A DNA stretch of 64,000 bases from Patiria pectinifera. Its lineage: Eukaryota > Echinodermata > Asteroidea > Valvatida > Asterinidae. Where the stretch lies: NCBI GenBank assembly GCA_029964075.1, contig CM057147.1, forward strand, positions 17,381,513 to 17,445,512. Direction: 5' to 3'. A program made the position numbers and the translations under genes. How positions within the stretch are numbered: position 1 is the first letter of the stretch; each line of letters begins with the position of its first letter. A model generated the notes under the pieces. It was not told where the DNA came from. It made no database searches and saw only the letters and a program-made list of their open reading frames with translations. This document shows positions 1 to 11,938 of the stretch, piece after piece.

Positions 1-1839
1 AAAGTTTGAGGTCGGCAATTTGGCCGAAAAAATTCCAGGTCGGTCGGGTTACCGTAAACACACCATTTTTTTTGTTTGGCCTGAACAGGTACTTGGATTT
101 TTTTGTGGCTACAGTTTGCCGACCTCAATATTTTTGTCACCACATTTGGCCAAAAATGTAATATAAAGAAAAATTTGAAAATGAACAAGTCTTCCCCACG
201 CGACTGTGTGTGTGTTATTGGTTAATAAAACAGATCACCTTAAAAGGTACATAAAGTAATAATGATAATATAATATATAAAGTAAACAAAGTAAGGATAC
301 AAGATCAACAGGCACACATAAAATGTTACAAAATTAAACATATTTTCCTACGTATTTTCCTATGTTCATATACTGATCGGCCTTAGTGCACAAGCCTTTA
401 TTAATACACATGCCCCTCTATTGCAATTTAAGACAAATTTGGACACCCATATGTGTAAGTGCTGCAGTTTAGTTGCTTAATTAAGCCCCAATATGCTCAT
501 GTATTTGAACCATATCCAACAGACGTTTCTAATTTCTACGCATTTATTTTTCCTCTCAGACTTTTTTGCTGAACTCTCTCCCCATTATGACAATAACTGG
601 CATGATCGAGTGCCCAGCGCGCAGCGTGTGACACCAATTCACTCACCTGTATTGTTTACCCGTTTGACGCAATCAATCATTTTTTTAACCACGACTGAAA
701 AGGGGGTTGGGGAAGGCTAGAGGCAAGCATTGTTGTATAGTTAAATCCAAGACAAGATATGATTAAGCATTTGGAGAAATTTAATTTCAACAAGAAATTG
801 TTGTTTACGAAATTTCAATTCATTTTTGAATTGTACATGTACATAGCCAGGAATTGTTTACCCCTCAGTGATCCTATTTTTGTCAGAGTACAAATGCTGC
901 ACATGTATGCACAGAGCACATTTTTCCCCTGTGGTTTTTTTTTTTTATTAAAAAAAAAAAATTTAATCGTTAAATTTTGACAAAGCAACATGAATCTGAC
1001 TCTTTCTATAATCTGTATTTGTTTAAAAAAAGGGGTAGACAATTCCTGGCTATTACTTGTGTAAAAAGGAACCAAAAAATGAAGGTATGAAATTTTGGCT
1101 ATTTGTTGCTGCAAGATGGGCATTTTCATTCAGGCCACTTCACTGGCTTAAGCCTTACATGCACATGAAGTACCGATATGTACATAAACATGTTTAAAGG
1201 CAGAGTGAACCATTCGCAGCTATCCAAAAAGTCACCGACCAAATTATTGTTAAAAATCTTACTTGGTTTAAAGATAGTAATGACACTAAACTCCCTGTGA
1301 AATTATTCCTTCTGGCAAGCTGTCATTTTGAAGAAAACAATGAGAGAAGGTCATTTACAAAGATGTGTCAAGTGACACATTTTTGGAAACTTCCATTTGT
1401 GGTTGGTTTGTAATTGTAATCCATGAATGAGTGCAAGTGTTGACTCGATGCCCACGGGCGCCCGGTTGCTATTATTCGTGCAGTGAGTGACATCAAGTAG
1501 TTACATTGGGCTGAATGAGAATCATGTCCCAAATGCTGATTTCGGGATTGTGTCACGAGAGGGCGGGTTTCAAAATATGACTCGGCAACTTTTGAACTGA
1601 AATCGAGATCCAGAATACTTTGTTTTCTCGAAATATACAGCATTCACAGAGGTAAAACTCCATTGGGTTAGTTGTTAAACACCCATCTTTAGATTTTGAG
1701 CACTTGTGTTGCTTCAAACGAAAAAAAATGACAAATGGTCCATTCTACCTTTAAAGAATTTGTGTTTTTTAATTGGTTTGTTATTTTCTTTTTTTAGTTT
1801 TTTTAATGTTCGGACATGTTTGAACTTTTGTTTTTACAG
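1..1839. other. PITPNM intron, left edge of window
   Basis: No exon is recognisable here. The reading frame of the exon at 1840 implies coding exons upstream of the window (the start of the PITP domain). Bases 1-170 look like a decayed copy of the AGGCC-ended repeat family seen elsewhere. The 3' part is occupied by a MITE copy (1192-1757), which stops about 80 bases before the splice acceptor. Confidence 0.7.
1192..1757. repeat. MITE with TTTAAAG ends, copy 1
   Basis: The left end reads TTTAAAGGCAGAGTGAACCA and the right end is its inverse, ending in CCTTTAAAG. Two further copies (3239-3742 and 4460-4873) share the interior. The interior includes TGGCAAGC..TCATTTTGAAG, a CGGTTGCTATTATTCGT-like block and a GTTGCTTCAAACGAAAA block. 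The ends suggest insertion at TTAA, but no unique target duplication can be separated from the termini. Confidence 0.7.
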
Positions 1840-1972
1840 AAAAAGAGTCGTCAAGAGAGTAGTGGGGCTGGAAGTGGCGTGGAGATTCTCATCAATCGAC
1901 CCTACGAGGATGGGCCGGGCGGAAAAGGCCAATACACACACAAAGTCTACCACATAGGCAGCCACTTACCTG
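1840..1972 (+). CDS. PITPNM: PITPNM exon: PITP domain, part 1
   Basis: The translation KKSRQESSGAGSGVEIL... followed by NRPYEDGPGGKGQYTHKVYH is the hallmark N-terminal PITP-domain segment of RdgB/Nir proteins (class IIA PITPs), which carry phosphatidylinositol and phosphatidic acid between ER and plasma membrane. A pyrimidine-rich acceptor (TTTTTACAG) opens it in phase 0, and it ends in phase 1 at a GTACAT donor. The next exon completes the split glycine codon. The gene's first exon lies upstream of the window. Confidence 0.95.
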
Positions 1973-2010
1973 GTACATGTTTCCATATAACCTCGAGTCG
2001 TCACACAGTG

Positions 2011-2760
2011 CCAGTGTTTCTGCGTAGACTGAGACCGAAACATGCAGATCTGAGACCGAAACTGACACCTAGAGGACCAAATGTTAGACCATGAGGTCTG
2101 AGTCCATGACCTTTGGGATCTGAGACAAAGTCCTGGAGGTCTGTGACCGTGACAAAGACTGAGACTGGAGATCTGAAACTGAAACTGAAAAGTGGAGGAC
2201 CAACATCAAGAGGAAGGGGTCTTTGAGAGAGACCTGGATTTCTGAGACCGAAAACCGGAGGGCCTGAGACCAAGACCAAGTCCTTGTACAGAGTCCGAGC
2301 TTAAGACAGAGACTACATGTAGACCTCAATACCGAGACCTGGAGAATCAAAACAAAGACAGAAAACCTGGATTTCAGACACCTGAGCCCTCAGGCTGAGA
2401 AAGAGACCTAGACCTCCAGGTGTGAGACTGAGACCTGGATGGCTGAGACTGAGACCTCCTGGTCTGAGGCTAGGAATGACACATTCTGGGCTTAGGTCAA
2501 GACTGAGTCTGGGCATCACATTATAAATAAAACCCCAAACCTTGAGGTTGAATGCGTAGAGGCTACAGATCTAGATCTGAGACCTTAGACTAAGACCGAG
2601 ACCTCCTGGACTGAAACTGAAAGGAAGGCCTGGATATCGGAGATGAGATTGAGTCTTAGACCTGGAGATCTAATACTGAGACTGAGACTTAGATCAAGAT
2701 CACAGGGCACTGAGACCAACATGAGTCTAATGACCTAACTAAGACACATTGAAACTCACT
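2011..2760. repeat. Degenerate GAGACCGAAAC/GAGACCTGGA minisatellite
   Basis: About 750 bases consist of imperfect short repeats built on (T)GAGACC, with units around 12-30 bases. The same GAGACCGAG theme forms the sub-terminal repeats of the hAT-like element at 61750-63833, so this may be a decayed relative. I found no clear terminal inverted repeats here. The open frames on either strand come from the repeat and are not genes. Confidence 0.75.
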
Positions 2761-3912
2761 CTCTGTTAACTCATCATTAAGGCCGCGTCTCAATCACTTG
2801 GCTACGACCAGCAATGGGAGACTTTTGAGACGTTGGTGGCAGCAAACACACCGGTCCTTTCCAATTGTTTACGTCATGTTTAAGCTAAAGATCTGATACA
2901 CCGTACCCTCTGGAGACATGCACACAGTAGGGAACAAAAGATGGTATACGTCTCCACAGGGGAATTTCTTTAGATGAATACGTCTCCACAAGGTTTTCAC
3001 GAAATAAATATTTGTATATGGATTTTACTCAAAAATTAGGAATTTCCTAGGTATGTTAATTTGTTGCAAATGGTACAGTTTTAGAAAAGGGATATTAAGT
3101 TCGAATTTCAGCCAAGGAAATTAATTCTGGTTAATATAAGCGCATTTTGAAACTGTACTTTCAAACTCGAAAACTTTAGTACACGAGAACAAAGAAATGT
3201 CTCCACAAGGATACAAATTTCAGTATGTGTGAGCACGTGCTTAAAGCTATACATGTAGTCCATCATTTGCAGCCATCCGAAAAAGTAACTGGTGTATTAT
3301 TGTTAAAAAACATACTTGGTTGAAAGATAGTAAGTGGACTAAACTCCCTGTGAGATAAAATTTCCTGGCAAGCTCTCATTTTGAAGTAATCAACGAAAGA
3401 AGGCTTTAAGACGCACCGTAGGAAAAATAAAATTAGTAGTTCGTTTTGTCATTTGGCGCAGCGCGCGCAAGCATTGGCACGACGCACAGGCGCAAGCGGT
3501 TGCTATAATTCCTCGGATCAGTGCGCGACATCGCGTATAGCTACAATTCAAAACATGATTCAGCACCTTTTGATTTGAAATTGAGATCCTAGAATGCTGT
3601 TTTTCTCGGAATATACAGCTGAAGCTGAGCTGAAACTTCATCAGGTTAGGTGTTCAGTATCCTTCATTAGATTTTGAACACTTTTGTTGCTTTAAACGAA
3701 CAAAATGCACAAATTACAAATGATGGACTATATCTTTAATATGATGCAAACAATGGAAAAAGGACCAATGTGTTTTCTGCCACCAATGTCTAAAAAGTCT
3801 CCCTATACATGAAAGTGGCTGAGGCTATCATCCATAGACTAGTGTGTTATTCCCGGCCGTGGCTAAGTAATTTTGACGCGGCCTCATATTGATTTCCTTT
3901 CACCTCATCAAG
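2761..3912. other. PITPNM intron
   Basis: No coding signal. Bases 3239-3742 are a MITE copy. The remainder is unique AT-rich intron ending at a weak-looking acceptor (CATCAAG) with only a modest pyrimidine tract. Confidence 0.6.
3239..3742. repeat. MITE with TTTAAAG ends, copy 2
   Basis: This shares the interior of the copy at 1192-1757, including ACTTGGTT.AAAGATAGTAA, AAACTCCCTGTGA and GAGATCC.AGAAT. The right end, CAAATGATGGACTATATC, inverts the left end, TGTAGTCCATCATTTGCAG. Confidence 0.65.
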
Positions 3913-4116
3913 GCTGGTTTCGTGCAATACTCCCCAAGACTGCCCTGCGAGTGGAGGAGGAATCCTGGAATGCCTACCCTTACACCAAGACCCGCTACAC
4001 CTGCCCCTTTGTGGAGAAGTTCTCCGTGGAGGTTGAGACCAAATACTATCCTGATGCTGGACATCAGGACAACGTCTTCAATTTACCCACTGCTGAGTGG
4101 AAAAGTAGATTAGTAG
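3913..4116 (+). CDS. PITPNM: PITPNM exon: PITP domain, part 2
   Basis: This encodes the conserved WFRAILPKTALRVEEESWNA then YPYTKTRYTCPFVEKFSVEV block, continuing to DNVFNLPTAEWKSRLV. The P-K-T/A-A-L-x-V-E-E-x-S-W-N-A-Y-P-Y stretch is diagnostic of PITP domains (lipid-cavity and membrane-docking region). The exon completes the glycine split by the preceding intron and ends in phase 1 at a strong GTAAGA donor. Intact. Confidence 0.97.
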
Positions 4117-5020
4117 GTAAGAAGTAGACCTGCAAGTGTAGGTTTTTTTTTTCATACTGATATTCAGTCACAATTTTGATTGATTAAAACAGCTGGTTTA
4201 TTTTTTTTGCAAATAGGTTGTTCTATAAATTTGGGGCCCACTCTTTTTCCTGTCCGTTACATGTGACATCTATGAGTTTGTAATCTGGATGCAGTCATCC
4301 TCCAAGAGTGATTACGAATAGCAAACTACCTACCTTACAAATAGGACACCATCTTATGTCATTTTTAGTTAAACTTGAATGGTATTTACAATGTACCGGT
4401 ATACAACATTCAGAGGTAATGGGGACAGAAAAGATGTCAACCATCGGGCAAAATGTCAAACATTCTGACATGCTGTCATTTTGAAGGGGAAAAAAAAAAT
4501 GCCATTTCCAAAGATGTGTCAAGTGGCACACTTTTGGAAATTTCCGTTGGTAATTGGTTTGTAATTCTGCGAATCTGTGAAATTGGTGCGCACAAGCGTT
4601 GACACAACGCACATGCACATGCGGTTGCTATTATTCGTCAGTTCAGTGTTAGACATCGCGGATGCCGATTTCGGGACTAATTCAAAACATAACTCAGTAA
4701 CTTTTGAATTGAAACTGAGATCCTAGAATGTTGTTTTCTTGGAATATGCAGTACCCACAAAGCTAAAACTTCATCAGGTTAGTTGTTAAGCACCCGCCTT
4801 TAGATTGTTAGCCCTTTTGTTGCTTCAAAAGAAAACAATGCACAAATGACAAATGATCTACCCTACCTTTAAAGTATACTATTGCATTGTATTGTATTTA
4901 AAGTATGCAATTGCCTGGAGTGTAGTTTCACTTTTGTTCCAATGCAGCAGTTTTAAAACTTTACCACCATATTGCTTTTAATTCTTTTTGTTGCTTTCCA
5001 ACCCCCCTTCACTCGTCCAG
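4117..5020. other. PITPNM intron
   Basis: Intron of about 900 bases containing the truncated MITE copy at 4460-4873. It ends in a long pyrimidine tract with the acceptor TCGTCCAG. Confidence 0.7.
4460..4873. repeat. MITE with TTTAAAG ends, copy 3 (left end missing)
   Basis: It is homologous to the copies at 1192 and 3239 from the GACATGCTGTCATTTTGAAG block to the right terminus CTACCTTTAAAG. The left inverted terminus is replaced by unrelated sequence. Confidence 0.65.
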
Positions 5021-5269
5021 AATTCATTGATATGGTTAAAGACCCAATTTCCAGTAGCGACTACAAGAAAGACGAGGACCCAAAGACATTCGTTTCCAAG
5101 AAGACGGGCCGTGGCCCACTGACCAACGATTGGATTACGCTGGACGCCGACGGCAAACTGGTGCCCATCGGGGGCTGCACGGACATCATGTGCGCTTACA
5201 AACTGTGCCGGGTGGAGTTTAGATATTGGGGGATGCAGAATAGAATAGAAAAGTTTATCCACGATGTAG
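5021..5269 (+). CDS. PITPNM: PITPNM exon: PITP domain, part 3
   Basis: The translation contains FIDMVKDPISSSDYKKDEDP, a TGRGPLTNDWI segment, then MCAYKLCRVEFRYWGMQNRI and IHDVG. The IMCAYKLC and EFRYWGMQ motifs are universal in PITP domains. The exon begins by completing a phase-1 codon and ends in phase 1 at GTGAGT. The linker between NDWI and IMCAYK (LDADGKLVPIGGCTD) aligns to a variable loop. Confidence 0.97.
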
Positions 5270-5333
5270 GTGAGTCCAGAAGAACAATTGTTTTTCTGAC
5301 ATTTGGGTTTAGTTGATATTTTGTAGTGTGCAT

Positions 5334-5705
5334 CGGAACCGGGTACCCTGGCATGCCTGGTACCAAACTGCTCGTCAGGAACCGGTTCCAGATTATGGGA
5401 TCGGTACCCATTACCAACTTTACAAGTTACTTAGTAACTTCTTAGACACTGAGAAAGAAAGTTTATGAATGCCGTCTGGGGGAAATTTTCAACATGAAAA
5501 CCAGGATATGTGAAAAACCAAAACAGATTTCACGTTAATGTGCATTTTTACGCACGGCAGATGACACTCACGAAAGTTGCAGTTTTACACCGTAAAGCCA
5601 TAAATCTCTTGAGACAACTTCCGGGATTTGAATTTTGGGGATGGGTTTCGTTTATGGGTACCGGGTACCCGTGTTTTACTTCAATAGGGTACCCGGTACC
5701 CATAC
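5334..5705. repeat. Probable MITE with GGGTACCGGGTACC-type ends
   Basis: The left region GGAACCGGGTACCCTGG and right region AGGGTACCCGGTACCCATA are inverted, and GGTACC-rich motifs also occur inside. About 370 bases within a PITPNM intron. No clean target duplication was seen. Confidence 0.45.
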
Positions 5706-6231
5706 TTTCGTGAAAGATTCAAAAAGTGTATTGTACTTGTCTTTTGTGAAACTTGAAATGAAAGGTAGTAATTTCTGAGTCTGACTTTTGTTGTAACAGA
5801 GGTTAATGTGTGCGAGTTATAAAACAAGTTCAACATGGATGATTTATAGGAATAATGCAAATTTAATAGTCGCTTAGTGTTTGCTGATTTCAATGTCAAA
5901 ATAATCAGCCAACACATCAGGATGTTAAGGTATAGACTAATCCGACGAACAAAATTAAAAGCCATTTTGGAGGTGGAACCACATCCGCCTGCATGCGTTT
6001 TTAAAGACAAGGCGCGTTCTCATGTGTTCTTAGAGATTGGTCGAAGGAGCCCGGAGTGCGTGCGTACTACCCGAGCGCAACTTGCGTGAGCCCAGTGCCA
6101 CCTCAGCAAATGGCTTTCGCCCGACCAGTCTATAATTACGCTCTCCTTCCCCTTGAACCTTGCTGTATGATCCAACTGAATTGCAAAAATGTATACTCGG
6201 AGCTAACCCAGTCTATCTGTACTCTTTCTAG

Positions 6232-6654
6232 CCTTGAACAAAACAATGTTACACGCCCACCGGCAGGCGTGGTGCTGGCAAGATGAGTGGGTGGGGCTCA
6301 CCATCGAAGACATCCGGCAACTGGAGCAGGAGGCGGCCAAGGAGCTGATGGAGAAAATGGCCGAAGCCCATGTGAACGACGCAGACGGCGACAACGACCG
6401 CAACGACTTTGCGACCACCAACAACAAGAACAACGAGCTGCAGAAGCTGGAGTACCAGGACACGCCCAGCCTCGGCCGGTCCGCGGCCAGTGCGGGGGCC
6501 GGGAACCGCCTGCGAGAGGCCCAGATGGACTCGATCTGCAGCGACTTCATAACGGACGACACACCTAGCAGTCTAGAAGACACGGAGATGGCCATGGGCT
6601 CCATGCAACTCGGAAAGCGGAGGTTGTCCAAGAAACTTTCCACGGAGAGCAGAG
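6232..6654 (+). CDS. PITPNM: PITPNM exon: end of PITP domain and acidic linker
   Basis: This opens with ALNKTMLHAHRQAWCWQDEW, the C-terminal helix of the PITP domain (HRQAWCWQDEW is family-specific), then VGLTIEDIRQLEQEAAKELM. An N/D-rich low-complexity stretch (NDADGDNDRNDFATTNNKNN) and a Ser-rich linker follow. The exon is markedly more GC-rich than the surrounding introns. It ends in phase 1 at GTAAGA. The long antisense open frame across it is a codon-bias shadow. Confidence 0.95.
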
Positions 6655-8161
6655 GTAAGATACAGTAGTTTCTCTTCAATGTTCTCTTCATCATCGACTT
6701 CTTAGCTTTAAGACTTCCGACTTTGAGATCCCCAGCCCAAAATTAGTTCATGCTCTGCTTTATGATTAGCAAATAATATAATATGAGGCAAAAAATTGGA
6801 GTATTTCCACTGTATTTGGACATCAGAGGCTTTCTCACCCCTCCCTCTCTGGCTACCAACCAGGCCAGTCCAGCAGTCAAAATAAATCAAGTGACTGTTT
6901 TTAACAGTGGAGTGCTCCCTGCCTTCATAACGCAGGATTGACTGGCTGTGATTGTTATGAAAACTGACATAGCTATGCCTTGACTGTCGGAGATTGATAA
7001 GCCGGCTGTGCCGACCAGTTGCCTGCTTTTGTCTGTTGATGGAATTTGACTGTCACGGGTGCCTATTGAAATTTCATCTGACTGTTGGTGACTAGCCTGT
7101 GTAAAAGGCATGGCAGGGGAACAGCATAGACTTCTTTGACTATCTGTGACTGATCAAACAAAAGGAGGGTTAACGATTCTGAAGCCAAAGACGAGGTCGA
7201 AGCCATAATGAAAGCCAATAAAAGCATTTCTGAGACAATTTAATGCATTTGTTATACTTTCATTGGAGTAGAAAGCACCCCTCCCCCTGCCCCCTCCCTG
7301 GCACCCATGGGTCACAGACAATGCTCCCCAACGCTTCTACTGTACCTTCCCTGTAGTCTGAACGGTCTAGTGTTCAAGGAACCATGCTCTGATGCCGTTT
7401 CGAACTATACTGGTTGTGACATTGACGAAGATAAGATCAATCTAATTAAAGATAAGATCAATTTAATTAACGGATGATGATATCACTGTAAATCACCCGT
7501 TCCATTTTCTGGCTAAGTGGATTTCCACGAATCTCAGCAGAAATGAATGCTGTTGGCTTTATGCTTCATGCACCATAACCTCAAATGTGGTATCAAATTA
7601 AAGGGGACAACAAGACATTTCATTTGCAAGATGCGCTGAGGAGATGGAATATGGTTCCAATGAAAGCGTATTTTTTTGGTAAAAAAAAATTGGTATTTTG
7701 CCTAAAGTATGGTTTTTAGGTAGTCATTATGGCACCTTGTTTTTTTCACGCAAAATTCATTCATTCATTCATTTCGGTTTTATTGTTAAAAAAGATGGTG
7801 ACCAAAGAAAAAGTCAGAGGACTAAGAATATTTGGTTTACAGTAAAATGCAAGTGCAATTGTTAGGTTTTTTTTTTAGGAAAGAGATAAAGTTTCATAGT
7901 CTAAGCCAACTGAGCTTATTTGGTTTGATTATATAAAGTGAAAGTTTCTTAAATGTTTTAACCACTTCGCGCCGGGATTATTTTGACAAGAACGGAACGA
8001 GGCACAGGATTAATTTTCACTCGACTCAAGCCAGGCGGGTTGAAGCCATCATATTTCCAGCCTCGCTCGCTGTGAGCGGGTCGCTGACAGATATTTTCGG
8101 CCTCGCTCCCTGCGTGTTTATCTGTCATCCATTCTGAATACCGCAAAACTTTTGTGGATAT

Positions 8162-8400
8162 GAGCAATTCCACGGTTACTCACGTTACATTTTTGATGTA
8201 GTTTTGAGTTTCCTTGGGCTGTAATTACCTTACTGAAAAGGTTTAATAACTGTTATCCCCATGGTAGATAGAGTAGACCTAGACCTGCCTAAGCACCAAA
8301 GATGACATCCAGAAAAATGTGTTATGTATGATAAACAAGACGCACAAAATCGGTTACTCACGTTACGAAAATGTAACATGAGAAACCGTGGAATTGCCCA
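8162..8400. repeat. TIR element with GCAATTCCACGGTT ends
   Basis: The left end GAGCAATTCCACGGTTACTC and right end GAGAAACCGTGGAATTGC are inverted over about 30 bases, enclosing ~180 bases. Related sequence (CGTAACGCGAGTTACAGTGG) recurs near 9137, so the original element may have been longer and later interrupted by the SINE at 8786. Confidence 0.55.
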
Positions 8401-8785
8401 TATGTAGCATCCGGTGCAAACTGGTTAACTTGTACCAAAGTTGGGCGGACAAAGTGTAACGCGAGTTGAATACCGAAATACATCTCTCTAGAAATTTCAT
8501 GATTGATTATTATTTGTTAACAATTGTTACGGTAGCATATGATCTAAACGCAATGGAGACTGAAGAAATCTGTCCAACAGTGCACAGTATGAAGGAATTT
8601 TCAAATGCAGAGTATTACAGTTTTTTCCATGTGCTCTGTAATGCGAGGTACCCAGAATTTTTTAATTTCCAGACCAACAGAATGTTATTGTGTTTGCCCC
8701 TTTTTGTTGTAGTTTAATCACTTAATTTCTAGTGAGTTTCTGTGGAAAAAAACCGACCCTCAACGCTTTTACTTTATAGAATAAC

Positions 8786-9075
8786 AGGGGGAATGTGACC
8801 TAGTGGTTAGGTTTCGTGACTCATGATCAGAGGGTCAGGGGTTCGAATCCAGCTGCTGGCCATATGTTGTGTCCTTGGGCAAGCCACTTCATCCCCACTT
8901 GCCTCTCTCCACTCAGGAGTATAAATGGGTACCGGCATTAGCTGGGGAGTAACCTGCGATGGACTAGCATCCCATCCAGGGGGAATAGAAATATTCTCAG
9001 TCGTTTTATGCTACTGGAACCAGAGATAAACGCCGGCCTGATAGGCCATATTGGCTCGTGACAGACTTTCCTTTT
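8786..9075 (+). repeat. tRNA-derived SINE, family 1, copy 1
   Basis: The tRNA-like head has an A box (TAGTGGTTAGG) and B box (GGTTCGAATCC). A body with TTGGGCAAGCCACTTCATCC, GTACCGGCATTAGCTGGGGA and ATAAACGCCGGCCTGAT follows. A near-identical copy lies at 57179-57470 and a disrupted one at 27786-28440. The tail is T-rich with no gene. Confidence 0.85.
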
Positions 9076-10267
9076 TTTTTACTTTACCTTTTTTTTAACT
9101 TAATAACAGACCGAAGACACCACTTTATTAAACGTAACGCGAGTTACAGTGGAATGGGCCAGCAAGACTATTCACAATTGCGTGCCCTAATTTTCAAAGA
9201 GACTTTGTTGAACCGAACTTGCCCTAAAAATAAATGATATATAAACGAACGGACACTGTCCATTTGCCTTGCATGTGTGTTGTGTAGGAAGTTACACAAG
9301 TACGACCGGTTAGTTATGCAGGGCACCGGTTAATTCAATAACCTCGGAGAAAGCCAGTCGGTCGGATGTCAGGTCTCCGTGCTCTAGGCTTTGTGTTTTT
9401 TCCGAGAAAATGCATCCAGCTCCAAGGACCTAATCAAATTAAAACGTAGAAAATCACCGGTGAGTTTGCTTAGTCACATTCACACTGATTCTCTTCTTGT
9501 TTTTGTGTGTTTGGTTCACACGGAGGTCCTTGACAGGTTTTTGAGCAATCAACTTCCATCAAGGAAAATCCTGATCAGGATTTTAGAATTTCTCAATCTG
9601 CTGAAAATTGAACAGAACTGTACAGACCAAAACAAAAAAAAGGCATTTTGATATGCCAACAACATAAAAAACATGAACATGAACACATTTTTCCTAGAGT
9701 TTTTAAAACGCAGTTTGTCATGGTTTATATTTAAAACTTAAAAAAAAGGGTTCTGATACCTTTTATTCGGGAAAATTTGCTATTGATCAGTAATTCTTGG
9801 AAACTGCCAGTTATTTATTGATGAATATGAAATGTTTTGTACATGTAACTAGAAGAAATCCAAAATTTCTGTTCTTTAAAGTTTGAGTTTCACAACAAAT
9901 AGAATTTGTTTTTAAATCGCTATTACATATTTATTCTCTTTTGAGTAAGACATTGAGCCAAAAAAAAGAGAATAATTATTTTACAAATATGAATAATTTG
10001 CTGCTGGACAGTAATTCTGGCATATCGTTTGGTGCGTTACGGATGCAGACTCCAGCCAAAATAAAATCTTATTTTTAAAGTGTTTAAAATGCTCTAGATA
10101 TAGAAAAGAGTAGTGTAGGGTTTTTTTTGGCCTAAAAGCAAACTAATTTTAATTTGTTACCTTTTAAAAATATTGGAGTCTTTTAAAGAGCAAGGGTAAG
10201 GGAACATTAAATTTGTCACAGTACAATGTAAATTGTTCCAGCTCATAATAAAAATCCTCTGGTCCCA

Positions 10268-10510
10268 ATGTCATAGCTCTTCTAACCACAGAATTCCGCG
10301 CTTACGATCACGAATTTTGTGCTAACCGCGCTAGCAGAAAAACTCTGTGCTAACCGAGTAAACACAGAATCCTTAGTTACGGGATGTACATGTACGCATG
10401 CGTAGAAGCCACAATTCCTCGCTAACACGTGAAATACGCTTACCGTAAGCACAGAATTTTCTGCTATAGTAAGCAGGGAATTTTCGCTAACTGTAAGCAG
10501 AGCCAAGACA
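10268..10510. repeat. Cluster of a degenerate ~20-25-base motif (GCTAACC..ACAGAATTT)
   Basis: Alternating copies of CACAGAATTT, GCTAACCG and GTAAGCA recur about eight times in both orientations over 240 bases. This is a decayed minisatellite or the core of an old inverted-repeat element. Confidence 0.45.
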
Positions 10511-10582
10511 TTTGGCCCTGGTCACTTCAGGTCCTTCCTAATTGAGAGGCTGGGGGACGCTGTTGTTTCCCTCTTTTTCAGT

Positions 10583-11066
10583 GTATAGCCTGTCTCAAAA
10601 AAAATGTTACAATCAGAAAAAAAATTGGTTAAATATGAAATTTCAAAATAAGTCATTCTTACTTAGCATAATATTAAAGAACAAAGACTGGGCTTTCCAA
10701 TAGTGTTTGTTTGATCTTACGTATTTGCTTTTGTCAATTCAGAGATATAATCAATTTAGTGCGATACACCAAAATCGATTTTGTGCCACTTTTATGCATG
10801 GGCAGAGTTGTTTCGAGTACTGTGCCATGCTGTCTTGAAGCTCACAAAAGATTGCAACTTGGCAAAAGAGACAAACTCGACTTTTGTGTTCCGCAATAAA
10901 CTGGAGTTATCTCTGGATTGACAAAAGCAAATGAGATGAAACGAAAAGTATTGGAAAGCCTGGTCTTTTTTCTTTAATGTGATGCTCAAAACGACTTACT
11001 TAGGTTGAGATTTAATATTGAAAAGAAATTGTTTTCGATTGTACCATTTTTTTTTGAGAGGCTTTA
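10583..11066. repeat. Foldback (long inverted repeat) element
   Basis: The left arm starts GCCTGTCTCAAAAAAAATG and the right arm ends CATTTTTTTTTGAGAGGC. Internal pairs such as GGGCTTTCCAATA/TATTGGAAAGCC and TTTGCTTTTGTCAATTCAGA/GATTGACAAAAGCAAATG show arms of roughly 200 bases around a short centre. The arms are imperfect, so the element is old. It lies wholly inside a PITPNM intron. Confidence 0.65.
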
Positions 11067-11525
11067 GTGTAAACATAAATCATTAAAAAATTGACAGATT
11101 CTCTTCATGTGTATGTGTACTTACATGTACCTGTACTGAGGCATATGATTTTTTTATACAATTTATTGAAGTGGTTCTCCCATACTTAATGCTCACAATA
11201 TCAGCACCATAATCATTCAGACCCCTCATCGTGTCCACTTTATTATGGAGTGGGCAATATGGTTATTATTCATTTCTGGCATTTTCCATCTGTTGTGCAC
11301 TTCTCATAAAATTTAATGCGCTGTGCACTTAAAATTTTTTGGTACCGTTACATGCAGTTTATAGTAAGAATACAAAAAAAATGCGTGTACCTGTAGACTA
11401 TGATGCATGGAGGTTTTATGTACGTGTATGATAATGTGTTGTCTAAAAAAGAATGAATATTACAACATCTACAGAGTGTTTCATGTTTATTGGCATGTTA
11501 TCATCTAGACCTACCTGTCCTATAC

Positions 11526-11938
11526 CAGGGTTCGAAATTAGCGGTAGCCCGCTAGCCACATGCTAGTCAAAACAGCGACAGGCTAGTCAAAGTCAAACTA
11601 TTCCTTAAGTAGCCCGGCTGGCGAGTCAAAAAATATTGGGATACGGCAAAGATGAAAGGACAGGAAGAAATATATCATTAAATTCAGAAAGCAAACCTGT
11701 ATCAATTTGTGTCTAATTTTATCAACTGTTTTAAAGGGTTAAATTATTAGATCTGTTTATTAAAAAAACCTGACAAAATTGTGACAGAATTGAGCCTGAA
11801 AGTACGCCATTTTGTATTTGAGCTAAGAAAAAAACTCGACAACAACATGCGGGCTAGTGAAAATGCCTGCGGGCTAGTTAAGAGTCTGTTTGAGTAGCCC
11901 GGTTGGCTTGTGATAAAAAAAGTTAAGGTCAAACCCTG
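11526..11938. mobile_element. hAT-like MITE, 413 bp
   Basis: The termini CAGGGTTCGAAATTA and GGTCAAACCCTG are inverted and begin with the CAGGG typical of hAT transposons. Both flanks read CCTATAC, a 7-base (possibly 8) target duplication. The interior has repeated GCGGGCTAGT/TAGCCCG motifs and no open frame, so it is non-autonomous. Confidence 0.7.

Noticed and set aside
5510-6089. Short frames between PITPNM exons (67-109 codons)
   Set aside because: No family match. They overlap the GGTACC-type repeat and unique intron, and the real exons on both sides splice together in phase.
6203-6694. 163-codon minus-strand frame
   Set aside because: Antisense shadow of the PITPNM exon 6232-6654, with boundaries coinciding with the exon rather than with gene signals.
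8786-9075. tRNA gene
   Set aside because: A and B boxes are present but no complete cloverleaf, and the SINE body is shared with 57179-57470.
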